Origin: Phycisphaerales bacterium
GTDB taxonomy: Bacteria > Planctomycetota > Phycisphaerae > Phycisphaerales > UBA1924
Reading direction: 5' to 3'
Assembly (NCBI GenBank): GCA_015487555.1
Contig: WFPK01000058.1
Span: 1 to 63,174, forward strand
DNA: 63,174 bases
A program made the translations under genes and the position numbers. The notes under the pieces are model-generated. The model was given only the letters and a program-made list of their open reading frames with translations. It was not told the origin of the DNA and did not search any database. This document shows positions 18,800 to 27,844 of the stretch, piece after piece; the first letter of the stretch is position 1, and every line of letters starts with the position of its first letter.

Positions 18800-19936
18800 A
18801 TGGCCAAAGAACATAATCGGGTGGAACTCGACCCGCCGAGCAGCACACAACCCAAGAGCGAACTCGCAGCCCCGCCAGAGCCGGCACAGGTTCGAAGAGC
18901 AGACGATGGAGAAGTGCAAGATCGCATCTGCGAGCTCCTCGAACTCGTCGCAGGAACCTCCGAGAGCTACGACGCCAGACTCGTCGGCGAGCTCATCACC
19001 GCGGGGTTGAAGCTCATCCCCGACGGGCGAGACACGGGCGAGCTCAAGCTCATGACTGCTGCGATGAAAGAACTCCGCTACGCCTACCGCGTGTTCGGAG
19101 AGTATCCAGACACCCACAAGGTGACGATCTTCGGCTCGGCGAGAACCCCCGAAGATCATCCCGACTACAAATCCGCGGTTGTCTTCTCCAAACTCATGGC
19201 CCAGGCCGGGTGGATGTCGATCACCGGCGCAGGCGATGGGATCATGAAAGCCGGGCACGAAGGCCCAGGGCGCGAGGCAAGCTTCGGCGTGGCGATCCAC
19301 CTGCCGTTTGAAACCAGCGCCAACGAATACATCGTCGGCGATGAAAAACTCATCAACTTCCGATACTTCTTCACCCGCAAGCTCATGTTCCTCTCGCAGG
19401 CCGAGGCGGTGGTGTGCTTCCCAGGCGGGTTCGGCACGCTCGACGAGACCTTCGAAACCCTGACCCTCGTCCAGACCGGCAAGGCGAGTATGGTCCCGAT
19501 CGTGTTCATCGACGGCGATCGAGAAGGGCCCAACGGGTCATACTGGGAAGGTTGGGATCGGTATGTCCGCCAACAGCTCGCCGGGCGAGGATGGATCAGC
19601 GAAGAGGATTTCCATCTCTACTACATCGCCAAAGATCCACAAGACGCTGCGGATCATGTCATCAACTTCTACAAGAACTATCACTCGTCGCGCTATGTGC
19701 GCGATGATCTGGTGATCCGGATCAACAAGAAGCTCCGCGAAGAGGACATCGAAACACTCAACGATGAGTTTGCGGTGTTGGTCAAGAGTGGAAAGATTGT
19801 CCAGTGCCAGGCGTATGCTCAAGAGCGCGACCATCTGGACTTGCCTCGGATTGCTTTTACGCACACCCGGCACAAGTTCGGTCTTGTTCGTGCACTGATT
19901 GACCGGATCAACTCGTTTGACGCACCCGATGCATAA
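18800..19936 (+). CDS. LOG-family Rossmann-fold protein (TIGR00730 type)
   Basis: This protein of 378 aa belongs to the lysine-decarboxylase-like LOG family, many members of which are nucleoside 5'-monophosphate phosphoribohydrolases that release cytokinin-like bases. The diagnostic PGGFGTLDE is at residues 208-216, and the nucleotide-binding glycine region reads ITGAGDGIMKAGHEG. It has extra N- and C-terminal segments (about 90 and 100 residues) compared with the roughly 190-aa plant and short bacterial forms. TTG at 18797 directly precedes the ATG used here. Its substrate cannot be assigned. The stop overlaps the next gene's start by 8 bp. Confidence 0.85.
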   Translation: MAKEHNRVELDPPSSTQPKSELAAPPEPAQVRRADDGEVQDRICELLELVAGTSESYDARLVGELITAGLKLIPDGRDTGELKLMTAAMKELRYAYRVFGEYPDTHKVTIFGSARTPEDHPDYKSAVVFSKLMAQAGWMSITGAGDGIMKAGHEGPGREASFGVAIHLPFETSANEYIVGDEKLINFRYFFTRKLMFLSQAEAVVCFPGGFGTLDETFETLTLVQTGKASMVPIVFIDGDREGPNGSYWEGWDRYVRQQLAGRGWISEEDFHLYYIAKDPQDAADHVINFYKNYHSSRYVRDDLVIRINKKLREEDIETLNDEFAVLVKSGKIVQCQAYAQERDHLDLPRIAFTHTRHKFGLVRALIDRINSFDAPDA

Positions 19937-21119
19937 ATCCCGATTCCGATTCGCTGGGGTGATCCTTGCTGGCGCAATGGGCGCAGCGATGGTGTGGTGT
20001 GCGCCCGGGTGCCGGGTGATTCGGCATTATTTCCCTGCCCAGGAGATCGAGATGGCGGGGGAAGACGGGCTTGAGCCCCCCGCCCCGATTGATTCGGGTT
20101 CGATGCGTGGGCTTGAGGTTCGGATGTGGGTGGTTGATGACACTGATCGGGCTGTTGCCCGAGGGCTGGTGTCTTCCATGGATGATTCTCAAGGGTTGAG
20201 CGTGGATGTGCGTCCCGACCCGATTTCGCTCCAGACCCGATCCCGATGGGGCGATTGGGGATTTCGGATCATCACGATCCCGATGGATCAGGTCGATGGG
20301 TTTCTTGGTCAGCTTCGCCCGGTCCAGCCCATCAGTGTGCAATGGCTCGGTGAGTTCGGGCATTGGCGGGCGATCGTCCGGGCGGGCGAGCTTGGAACGA
20401 GTTATGTGCGTGTTGGTCAGCGATCGGTCGAGATTGATCGCGGGCGCCCGCGGTTGATCGCGCGTTCATGGGTCGAGCCGATGCTCACGCCGAGCGATGT
20501 CATCCCGGCGGTGCGGCTCGATCTGGCGATGCAGATCGAAACCCATGACAGCCGATCGCGCCAACGACGCCAGGCGAGGTTCTTTGAACCCGGGCGCGAG
20601 CGTTCGATCGAGGACGACGGGCCGGTGCTCGATGGGCTGATTCTTTCGGCGATGCTCGATGGGTCGCAGGCGATCATCATCGTGGGTGAAGCGCCCGGCG
20701 TCGATTGGAACGAGCTCTCCGATCCGATCGAGGCATCGGTGATTGGGCAAGACGCTGAGGAAGCAGGCGATCAGGGTTCGGGGGGCTTTGGGCCAAGCGA
20801 GCACCAGAACCAAGCCCAAAGCCAAGGGCAGAACCAAGGCCAAAGCCAGGCGAAGGGGCAGGCAGGGCAGACCCGATCAGGTCGTCAGATTTCATCGGAG
20901 GATCCGAAGGGCCCGCGTGTCGATGGGCCCGCCGAGCCGACGGGCCAATCGCTCGGCGAGCTGATGCTCACGAGCCCGGGCTCGCGGACGGTTCGGCTCA
21001 ATCAAGCGAGGATCGTGCCCAAGCGGGTTGTTGTGGTGTTGATCCCTCGCGTCGAAGGCGGGTATTCATTGCTGCCCCGATCTCCTGAACAAACCAAGAA
21101 TAAAGGGGCCAAGCCTTGA
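19929..21119 (+). CDS. predicted exported lipoprotein, function unknown
   Basis: The product (396 aa) starts at an ATG overlapping the upstream stop and opens with a basic, then hydrophobic signal (FAGVILAGAMGAAMVW) ending in CAPGC. One of those Cys residues could be a lipidation site, though neither fits the lipobox consensus well. The middle is unremarkable soluble sequence. Around residues 290-315 there is a Gln/Ser/Gly-rich low-complexity run (QNQAQSQGQNQGQSQ). I do not recognise a domain. It is translationally linked on both sides: the upstream LOG gene and the downstream exchanger each overlap it. Confidence 0.7.
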   Translation: MHKSRFRFAGVILAGAMGAAMVWCAPGCRVIRHYFPAQEIEMAGEDGLEPPAPIDSGSMRGLEVRMWVVDDTDRAVARGLVSSMDDSQGLSVDVRPDPISLQTRSRWGDWGFRIITIPMDQVDGFLGQLRPVQPISVQWLGEFGHWRAIVRAGELGTSYVRVGQRSVEIDRGRPRLIARSWVEPMLTPSDVIPAVRLDLAMQIETHDSRSRQRRQARFFEPGRERSIEDDGPVLDGLILSAMLDGSQAIIIVGEAPGVDWNELSDPIEASVIGQDAEEAGDQGSGGFGPSEHQNQAQSQGQNQGQSQAKGQAGQTRSGRQISSEDPKGPRVDGPAEPTGQSLGELMLTSPGSRTVRLNQARIVPKRVVVVLIPRVEGGYSLLPRSPEQTKNKGAKP

Positions 21120-22069
21120 GTGTGTTGATTGCGATGGTGGTGTTGGTTGGCGGGCTTGCGATTTTGATTGGCAGTGCCGACATGCTTGTGCGTGGGGCTG
21201 CCCAGCTTGCGCGGGTGATGGGGTTGAGCGCCTTTGCCATTGGGGTGACGGTGGTGGCCTTTGGGACCAGTGCGCCCGAGCTCTTTGCTTCGATCGGCGC
21301 AGCCCTCCAAGGCGTGCCCGATCTGGCGGTGGGCAATGTTGTGGGTTCGAACATCGCCAATATCCTTCTGATCTTGGGCGTCGGGTCGATCATGATCCCC
21401 ATCAGTGTGCAAAGGCGGGTTCGGTACATCGAGCTGCCCATTATGCTTGCGATTTCGACCGGGGCTGCGATGCTGATGTTCGATCATGCGATCACACGGG
21501 TTGAGGGGGTGATTCTTACCCTTGGGCTCATCGCCTATGTGCTCTTCATTGTCAAATCCCATCGCGTCGAGATCGAGCACGAAGGCGACGAGGTGGTGAC
21601 GCATCCCAAATCCATGCATACGGATATCTTGATGATCCTGGGCGGGATCGTGGGGCTGGGTTTGGGTGCCAAGGGGTTGGTCTGGGGGGCGAGCGAGCTG
21701 GCGATTATGATTGGTGTCCCTGCCGGGGTGGTGGGCACGACGATCGTGGCCTTTGGTACGAGTTTGCCCGAGCTGGCTGCGACTGTTCGCGCTGCGATGA
21801 CCAAAGAGGCGGACATGGCGGTTGGCAATATTGTGGGGTCGAATATTTTCAATTTGCTGAGCGTATTGGGGATCACGGCATTGGTGCATCCGTTGACGAT
21901 GCCTGCGGACATGAGTGTCCATATTTGGGCTATGCTCGGGGTGAGTGTGTTTCTGGTGGCTTTGGTGCTGATTGGCCCAAAGCTGGGGCGGTTGATCGGT
22001 GTCTTGTTTGTTGCTGCCTATTTCGCCTATGTGCTTGCATCGTTCTTTGGGCCCAATCTGCTTGGGTGA
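21116..22069 (+). CDS. Na+/Ca2+ exchanger family protein (YrbG/CaxA-like)
   Basis: This 317-aa integral membrane antiporter has the two inverted alpha-repeats of the CaCA superfamily. The first reads AFGTSAPEL followed by GNVVGSN, and the second AFGTSLPEL followed by GNIVGSN; the two Glu residues bind the cation. About ten membrane helices are visible. The start is TTG 21116: it overlaps the preceding stop as TTGA and has AAGGGG (21103-21108) 7 nt upstream. Internal ATG 21134 is less favoured. It exchanges Na+ (or H+) for Ca2+ by family; the ion preference is not readable here. Confidence 0.92.
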   Translation: MSVLIAMVVLVGGLAILIGSADMLVRGAAQLARVMGLSAFAIGVTVVAFGTSAPELFASIGAALQGVPDLAVGNVVGSNIANILLILGVGSIMIPISVQRRVRYIELPIMLAISTGAAMLMFDHAITRVEGVILTLGLIAYVLFIVKSHRVEIEHEGDEVVTHPKSMHTDILMILGGIVGLGLGAKGLVWGASELAIMIGVPAGVVGTTIVAFGTSLPELAATVRAAMTKEADMAVGNIVGSNIFNLLSVLGITALVHPLTMPADMSVHIWAMLGVSVFLVALVLIGPKLGRLIGVLFVAAYFAYVLASFFGPNLLG

Positions 22070-22161
22070 GGGGTTGTCTCTGTGCCCAGATTCTCTGGTT
22101 GGGGTGAACTTGTTGTTGTTCTGGGCCGATACTCCTTCGGGGTCAAGCTTCAGGAGAATCG

Positions 22162-23463
22162 ATGCTGCGCGTGCCGATATCACATGCCAAGCCGGGGATG
22201 GAGCTGGCGCTTCCGGTCTATAACCCCCGAGCGTCTGCTCGGCTTTTGCTGCGCCCGGGCGCGATCCTCGAAGAGAGCACCATCGAACGGCTTGTCGAGC
22301 TCCACCTGCCCGAGCTCTGGATCAAATATCCCAATATGGAGATGATTAGCAAGTTCGTCTCCCCCGAGGTAATGTCCTCGCGGGCCGAGATCGCTGCCGA
22401 TGTCGCCGAGGCGTTCAATGACGCGGGCAAGGACATGCACGCGCGATTAGACTACACCAAATACCAGCGCGCGATGAGTACACTCATGGCCAGGTTAGTC
22501 CATGATCCCGATGCGGCGATCTTCATCGGCGAGATCGCCGACACCGGCTCGCCTGCGATTCGGCACGGCGCCAATGTCGGATTCCTGAGCATGCTCATGG
22601 GGCTTCGGCTCGGGTTTTACCTGCTCAAAGAACGCAAACGCCTCTCGCCCAGACTCGCCAAGGATGTGACAAGCCTAGGGGTCGCAGCGATGCTCCATGA
22701 TGTTGGGATGACCAGGCTCAAAAAATCGACGCTTGAGCGATGGGCCAAGGAGCACGATTCGACCGATCCAGAATGGCAAGAGCATGTCAAGATCGGGTAC
22801 GAGATGCTCCGCGGGCAGGTCGAGCCCTCCGCTGCTTCAGCGGTGCTCCATCACCATCAGCGCTTCGATGGATCAGGGTTTCCAAAGCGTACAGGGCTTG
22901 ATGGATCGGATGTTGGGCTTGCGGGTTCGAATATCCATATCTTTGCCCGTATTTTATTGATTGCGGATCTGTACGACCGATTGGTTCACCCGGCCTACAC
23001 CATCGGGGACTCGGAGGAGACCAAGAAATCGCGTCCGCCGGTTTATGCGATTTATTCGCTGCTCCAAGAGCCTTATCAGTCCTGGATGGATCCGATCGTG
23101 TTTCAATCGTTGATGACTGTTTGCCCTGCGTATGCGCCAAGCACCGAGGTGGTGCTTTCCAATGGGATGCGGGGGGTGGTGACCGATTGGGACCCACGCG
23201 ATCCATGCCGACCGACGGTGACCGAGCTCACCCATTTCGATGAAGATGATGATGCGACAACGATTGATCTGCGTGAGCATCACGAGCTGACGATCGTGGA
23301 ATCGAATGGGTTTGATGTTCGTCCGTATAACTTCTTCCCCGAGCACCAATACGCTTTCGATTTGCGAATGGTTGAGAAGTCGATGTCCAATGGGCTCTAC
23401 ACGCTCGATCCCAGCGCGATGTTCGCTGACACCAAGCGGGACCAGGACGGGCGGGCAGCCTGA
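22162..23463 (+). CDS. HD-GYP-domain phosphodiesterase
   Basis: This 433-aa protein carries an HD-GYP domain, whose members hydrolyse cyclic di-GMP. The HD pair is H179-D180 in MLHDVGMTRL, further histidines lie in VLHHHQRFDG, and the GYP loop reads DGSGFPK, a common variant. An N-terminal part of about 110 residues resembles the DUF3391-like region that often precedes HD-GYP. No membrane helix or receiver domain is visible, so it is likely cytosolic. With the PilZ protein at 32371-33552 and the pilus operon between them, the window hints at c-di-GMP control of surface structures (inference). Confidence 0.87.
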   Translation: MLRVPISHAKPGMELALPVYNPRASARLLLRPGAILEESTIERLVELHLPELWIKYPNMEMISKFVSPEVMSSRAEIAADVAEAFNDAGKDMHARLDYTKYQRAMSTLMARLVHDPDAAIFIGEIADTGSPAIRHGANVGFLSMLMGLRLGFYLLKERKRLSPRLAKDVTSLGVAAMLHDVGMTRLKKSTLERWAKEHDSTDPEWQEHVKIGYEMLRGQVEPSAASAVLHHHQRFDGSGFPKRTGLDGSDVGLAGSNIHIFARILLIADLYDRLVHPAYTIGDSEETKKSRPPVYAIYSLLQEPYQSWMDPIVFQSLMTVCPAYAPSTEVVLSNGMRGVVTDWDPRDPCRPTVTELTHFDEDDDATTIDLREHHELTIVESNGFDVRPYNFFPEHQYAFDLRMVEKSMSNGLYTLDPSAMFADTKRDQDGRAA

Positions 23464-23498
23464 TTGCCTGATTGTTTTCCCGCGGGCTACCATTGATC

Positions 23499-24230
23499 GT
23501 GTCCGAATCGACAAAGAACCCAGCGCACGATGATTCCAAAGATCGCCGATCTTGGTTGATCGCGGTTGCTGCGCCCAAAGAGCTCGAGGCTGTTGCTCGC
23601 GGGCTCGGGTATACCGATCAACTTCCTGGGCTTTGGCAATGCGCATGCGTGTCGCCGAGGGTTGATCTGGTTTTTACCGGGGTGGGCAAAGCCAATGCAG
23701 CCGGGGCGGTGGCGCGGGTGCTCGATCCGGATCGGCATCGCGGGGTGCTCAGCGCCGGGATCGCTGGGGCGATGCCGGGCTCGGGGTGCGGGCTCGGCGA
23801 TGTCGTGTGTGCATCGGTTTCGGTCTTTGCCGACGAGGGTGTACAGATGCCTGATGGATTCCAATCGTGCGCACAGATGGGGTTTTCGCCCTTTGATGCG
23901 TGTTCGGATGCGATTACGCACGATTCCAGGGTGATTGATTGGCTCGACCCTTTCTGCGATTATCTTGGTCCGATCGCATGTGTTTCGGCATGTTCGGGGA
24001 CGGATCGGCTGGCTGATGAGGTTGTTTCTCGGACTGGAGCGATCGCTGAAGCGATGGAGGGGGCAGGGGTTTCGTTGGCGGCGCATCGTATTGATCGTTC
24101 GGTGCTCACCGGCGAGGTGCGGGTGATCTCCAACACCGTCGGGGATCGCGATAGGCAACAGTGGGACCTCGATGGCGCACTTGCCAAGCTCGGATCAGTT
24201 CTCGGACGCCTGGGCAATGGGCTTGAATGA
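23499..24230 (+). CDS. mqnB: futalosine hydrolase-like nucleosidase
   Basis: MqnB cleaves futalosine to dehypoxanthine futalosine and hypoxanthine in the alternative menaquinone pathway. The protein (about 243 aa) belongs to the phosphorylase/nucleosidase superfamily, with VFTGVGKANAAGAVA near residues 60-75 and the C-terminal VISNTVGDRDRQQWDL, a pattern I associate with MqnB rather than with MTA/SAH nucleosidase. The frame is open to TTG 23472; GTG 23499 is used here because residues before it look non-conserved. No other mqn gene is in view. A general purine nucleosidase is the main alternative. Confidence 0.8.
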   Translation: MSESTKNPAHDDSKDRRSWLIAVAAPKELEAVARGLGYTDQLPGLWQCACVSPRVDLVFTGVGKANAAGAVARVLDPDRHRGVLSAGIAGAMPGSGCGLGDVVCASVSVFADEGVQMPDGFQSCAQMGFSPFDACSDAITHDSRVIDWLDPFCDYLGPIACVSACSGTDRLADEVVSRTGAIAEAMEGAGVSLAAHRIDRSVLTGEVRVISNTVGDRDRQQWDLDGALAKLGSVLGRLGNGLE

Positions 24231-24423
24231 GAAGATGAGCCGGGTGTGCGGGTTGGGATGATCCGTTGTGCGCTGATGATGCGCACATTCGGGTGTGTTT
24301 GTGACGGGCTCAATCCACGCTATAGATCGGTCGATCTCCCTGATGACGGGCGATTTTTGGATGCAGTGTTTGCTGATCCGTTCTTCGTCTACACCGACGC
24401 CGGGTGGGAAGGGTATCGAGTTG

Positions 24424-25686
24424 ATGAAACGGAAACCAAACTTGGGAAAGCTCGGTAAACACTTGGGCAAAGGCAAGCTCGGATCATCGCTTTCAACTGT
24501 CGGGGCCATGCGCCCCGGGGCGATCCCGTTGGCGATCGAGTTTGGGGTTTCGGGGATCAAAGTGCTCCAGCTCAGCGGATCGAACCCCAGCTCGATCCAA
24601 TCGGCAGCATTTTTGCCAACCCCCGATGATCTGCTTGACTTACCTGCCAAGCGGCTTTTGTTTCAGATGGACGCGTTGCCCAAGTTTCTCAAGGGCGAGA
24701 AAATCAACGCTTCGCGGGCGATGAGCCTGATCCCAAGCGGACAGCTGGTGTGCAAGCATCTCCAGATCATTCCAACTGATGGGGTTCCGATCGAGCAGAT
24801 TGCCGGGGCGCAGTTGAGCACTCAGCTCGGGTGTGATCCAAGTGAGCTGCTGATCCGGTGCCGACCCGTCAGCGGGGCCAAAACCAATGGCAAGCTCGAA
24901 GTGATCTGTTTCGCAGCATCGCGTGAGTTCGTCGGACGGATCATGGGATCGCTCAAGAGCGCCAAGCTCGAGCCGGTGGGGATTCATACCGAGCTTGATG
25001 CCATTGCCCAAGCCATCAAGCTCCGCGATGGATCGGCCGGGGGAGTCGGATCGGTCAAACCAACCCTGATTCTTGATCTGGGATGCGGGACAACCAAAGT
25101 GCTCATCATGCACGGCAGCGAGATGGTCTTCGCCCGCACAATCGAGTTGGGTGCGATGAGCTTTGACGAAACGATCTGCCATCAGCTTCGGTGCACGATG
25201 ATGGAAGCCAGGCAGATTCGCTCCGAGCTTGAAACGCTTGTGCCCGCCAAGGCGGGTGTTGGTTCGGGTGCTGATTCATCTCCGATGGGGATGCCGGGGA
25301 TGCCACCGCCTGAGACTCAGGCATCGGATCAGGGCGTGGATGCCGATGATCCGGCACCGATCACCGGGTTTCGGCGTGGGCCACAGGTGGATCTGAGCGA
25401 GCCTCTCGAGATTATGTGCGATGAGATTTCGATTTGCTTGCGTTATCACCATGCGTTATTTCCTGGCATGCGTGTCGAGCGTGTGGTCTTTGTGGGCGGG
25501 CAATCTCGTCATCAGCCCGTGTGCGAGCACATCGCCCGCACGCTCAAGCTCGAAGCTCAGGTGCTCGATCCGATGGCGTGCCTTGCCCGGGCAGGGCGCG
25601 TGCCCACCAGCGGGATCGACCTGCATACGCCTCAACCCGGATGGGCGAGCATTGTTGGTGGGGCGCTGAGCCCGATGGATTTGTAA
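24424..25686 (+). CDS. pilM: PilM-like actin-fold ATPase of a type IV pilus/T2SS platform
   Basis: PilM is the cytosolic actin-like protein that binds the PilN tail in the pilus inner-membrane platform. The 420-aa protein has IPLAIEFGVSGIKVLQL as the first phosphate-binding strand, LILDLGCGTTKVLIMHGSEM as the second, and VERVVFVGGQSRH near the C-terminus, the order seen in PilM/FtsA-type folds. A Pro/Gly-rich insert (about 275-310) is unusual. The ATG at 24424 begins a Lys-rich tail; the frame is open further upstream without a better start. It is the first gene of a five-gene set ending with the assembly ATPase. Confidence 0.85.
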   Translation: MKRKPNLGKLGKHLGKGKLGSSLSTVGAMRPGAIPLAIEFGVSGIKVLQLSGSNPSSIQSAAFLPTPDDLLDLPAKRLLFQMDALPKFLKGEKINASRAMSLIPSGQLVCKHLQIIPTDGVPIEQIAGAQLSTQLGCDPSELLIRCRPVSGAKTNGKLEVICFAASREFVGRIMGSLKSAKLEPVGIHTELDAIAQAIKLRDGSAGGVGSVKPTLILDLGCGTTKVLIMHGSEMVFARTIELGAMSFDETICHQLRCTMMEARQIRSELETLVPAKAGVGSGADSSPMGMPGMPPPETQASDQGVDADDPAPITGFRRGPQVDLSEPLEIMCDEISICLRYHHALFPGMRVERVVFVGGQSRHQPVCEHIARTLKLEAQVLDPMACLARAGRVPTSGIDLHTPQPGWASIVGGALSPMDL

Positions 25687-25739
25687 ATGGGATCAAGGGA
25701 TCAAGCGTGTGACCGAGACCGGTTATTTGGAGGCATTGG

Positions 25740-26522
25740 ATGAGTCATCCCAAGGAAAGTTCCAATCAAGGCGGCAGTTTCTTACCCGCCGAGTATGTCA
25801 AGGGCAAAAGCCAGGTCCGCGCCAACATTATGGCGTTGTTTCTCTTCATGCTTGTGATCGCCGGCGTCGTCGGGGCCTTTACGGTGAATCATCAGCAATG
25901 GCGTCGTGTGCATCAAGAGCAGAAGCTCGTTGCTGCAGCCTTTGAAGAAGAGGCAGCCAAGATCGAACAGCTTGAGGCGCTCGAAAAACAACGCATCGAG
26001 CTTATCGAACGCGCCGAGGTTGTGACCGCCCTCAAAGATCGCGTCCCGCGCTCAGTGCTGCTCGGCGAGATTGTCCGCGCGATCCCCGATGGGCTGACAT
26101 TGACGCTGGTGAATCTCGAAGGTGAACGGGTTCGTGTCAAGCGCGTCGAGCCCAAAGACCAGAGTGCCAAGACGCGCACACTCACCGGGAAAAATGTCGG
26201 CAAGGGCAAGGATGCCGGTCCGCCTGACCCAGTCAAGGTACTCCCGCCCAAGTTCAAGTTTTCGCTCTCGGCCGAGGGGATTGCTCAGGAAAACGATCAT
26301 GTCGCCGATTTTCTTGCAGCGCTCAAGGCATCGCCATTGTTTGGGGATGTCGAGTTGCAGTTTATCAATGTGACGACGATTGATAAGTTGGAATACCGGA
26401 AGTTCAAGATCACGATGAACCTGCTCGATCAGGCCGACGCCCGTCTTGTTGATGGGACCAGGGAGATCGAGATTGGACGGTTCAAGTTTGGCATCGCCGG
26501 TTCAGAGACCGACACGGACTAA
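25740..26522 (+). CDS. pilN: PilN-like inner-membrane platform protein
   Basis: PilN bridges cytosolic PilM and periplasmic PilO. This 260-aa protein has a short N-terminal cytosolic tail, one membrane helix (IMALFLFMLVIAGVVGAFTV, about residues 29-48), a coiled-coil stretch (about 55-90, rich in Glu/Gln/Lys), and a periplasmic ferredoxin-like domain. The N-terminal tail lacks an obvious match to the classical INLLP motif, so the call rests on position and topology. GGAGG lies just upstream of the ATG. It sits 53 bp after pilM and 9 bp before the pilO-like gene. Confidence 0.75.
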   Translation: MSHPKESSNQGGSFLPAEYVKGKSQVRANIMALFLFMLVIAGVVGAFTVNHQQWRRVHQEQKLVAAAFEEEAAKIEQLEALEKQRIELIERAEVVTALKDRVPRSVLLGEIVRAIPDGLTLTLVNLEGERVRVKRVEPKDQSAKTRTLTGKNVGKGKDAGPPDPVKVLPPKFKFSLSAEGIAQENDHVADFLAALKASPLFGDVELQFINVTTIDKLEYRKFKITMNLLDQADARLVDGTREIEIGRFKFGIAGSETDTD

Positions 26523-26531
26523 AGCGGGAGC

Positions 26532-27095
26532 ATGGGTATGCGATTTGGAACACGAGAGCTTGTGTTATTTTTGGCGGTATTGATGCTACCGATTGCCAGT
26601 TACTTTGTGATTTTTCGGCCTCAGAGTGCCAACATCGAGCAGGCCAAGAGCGAAATTTCGCACAAGCGCGAGATGCTTGATACCTTGCGTGCCGAGACAA
26701 GCCGCAATGATGATCTCAAGGATGCCAACGAGGTGATTCGGAGGCGCATCGACGAGATGGAGGCACTTTTGCCTTCGAACAAGGAGGTGGATCTGATTGT
26801 TCGTCAGGTTTCGGCTTTGGCGATCGAGTCTGGTCTTTCTTCGCCAACGCTCAAGAGCACCAAGCCTGTTGCAGCGGCACGGTTCCGCGAGCAGCCTCTC
26901 GAGATGAGCACCGCGGGATCGTTCGAGGGGTTTTATCAGTTTCTTCTTGCGATCGAGCAGCTGCCTCGGATCACGCGGATTGTGGATATGGTGATTAAGG
27001 ATTCGACCACTGCGGGCATGGAGATCGAGGCGAGCTTTACGCTGAGCATCTATTTCCAGACCGAGGAAAGCCTGGCCCAGGGAGTTTCGCAATGA
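26532..27095 (+). CDS. pilO: PilO-like inner-membrane platform protein
   Basis: This 187-aa protein has an N-terminal membrane helix (LVLFLAVLMLPIASYFVIF), a coiled coil (about 30-75) and a periplasmic domain with the region EMSTAGSFEGFYQFLLAIE, which matches the PilO motif where a Gly-x-Phe precedes the dimer helix. It pairs with PilN to align the pilus machine. GGGAG precedes the ATG at 26532; ATG 26538 is an equally possible start. The stop overlaps the next start (ATGA), which indicates coupling. Confidence 0.85.
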   Translation: MGMRFGTRELVLFLAVLMLPIASYFVIFRPQSANIEQAKSEISHKREMLDTLRAETSRNDDLKDANEVIRRRIDEMEALLPSNKEVDLIVRQVSALAIESGLSSPTLKSTKPVAAARFREQPLEMSTAGSFEGFYQFLLAIEQLPRITRIVDMVIKDSTTAGMEIEASFTLSIYFQTEESLAQGVSQ

Positions 27096-27826
27096 GTAGT
27101 TTCAACGACAGCCCCGACCTGAATCTCAATGATGTCCCCGGTGAGCACAAAGAGGGTGCGAGCAATATCTTCCTCGATATGTCCGAAACGGACTCGACAG
27201 GGATTCCTTCGCTCAAGCAGGCGCCTGTCTCGGCGATCTCGGCATCGGCGCCCGAATCGAAGATGAATACCCAGCTTGTGATTGCGGTGTGCGTGATGGC
27301 GATCGGTGGGGGCGCGATCTATGGGATGCGCTACATCGGGATGCAGGCGGGGCTCGATGAGAACATTGTTTCGATCGACTACACATCCGAGACCGACTCG
27401 GTAGATTTCTCGAATCGTTTTTCCTCTGTGAGCAAGATACTCGACGAGAGCACCATCTCGGTTCAGTTTGCCAGCACCGACGGGTTCGCACCCATGCCAT
27501 TTGCTCGCCCGAGCGCAGTGTCCGAGGAGATCGAGCCGGTTGATCCGGGGATGTCGCAAGAAGAGCGATTGGCATTGCAGAAGCAACGCGAGCTCGAACT
27601 CGAGATTCAGCGCCGACGCGAGATGGTTATTGGCGAGGCAATGCGCTTCAAGCTCCAAGGAATTGTCGGCGACGCTGCACGGGTTTCTGGACAACCCGTC
27701 CGTGTGGGGATGGAGCTGGGCGAGTATTGCACGGTGATCGAGATCACCGGGCGCACGGTCACCCTCGAAGCCGACGGGATGCGCTTCGAGCTGGCATTGG
27801 GACAAGAAACAGTGCAGCTCGATTGA
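27092..27826 (+). CDS. PilP-like pilus/secretion accessory protein
   Basis: This 244-aa protein begins with a soluble region, has one hydrophobic helix (LVIAVCVMAIGGGAIYGM, about residues 65-83), a Glu/Arg-rich helical segment (about 155-180), then a C-terminal domain beginning KLQGIVGDAARVSGQPVRVG. That domain resembles the small beta-sandwich of PilP/GspC proteins (name, operon position and sandwich are consistent), but sequence motifs are weak and there is no lipobox as in classical PilP. It lies between the pilO-like gene (4-bp overlap) and the ATPase gene (18 bp). Confidence 0.6.
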   Translation: MSSFNDSPDLNLNDVPGEHKEGASNIFLDMSETDSTGIPSLKQAPVSAISASAPESKMNTQLVIAVCVMAIGGGAIYGMRYIGMQAGLDENIVSIDYTSETDSVDFSNRFSSVSKILDESTISVQFASTDGFAPMPFARPSAVSEEIEPVDPGMSQEERLALQKQRELELEIQRRREMVIGEAMRFKLQGIVGDAARVSGQPVRVGMELGEYCTVIEITGRTVTLEADGMRFELALGQETVQLD

Positions 27827-27844
27827 TGAGCAGTCAGGGACACG

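Noticed and set aside
21002..22183. 393-aa frame opposite the Na+/Ca2+ exchanger
   Set aside because: His/Asn/Gln-rich shadow; the plus strand encodes a clear membrane transporter.
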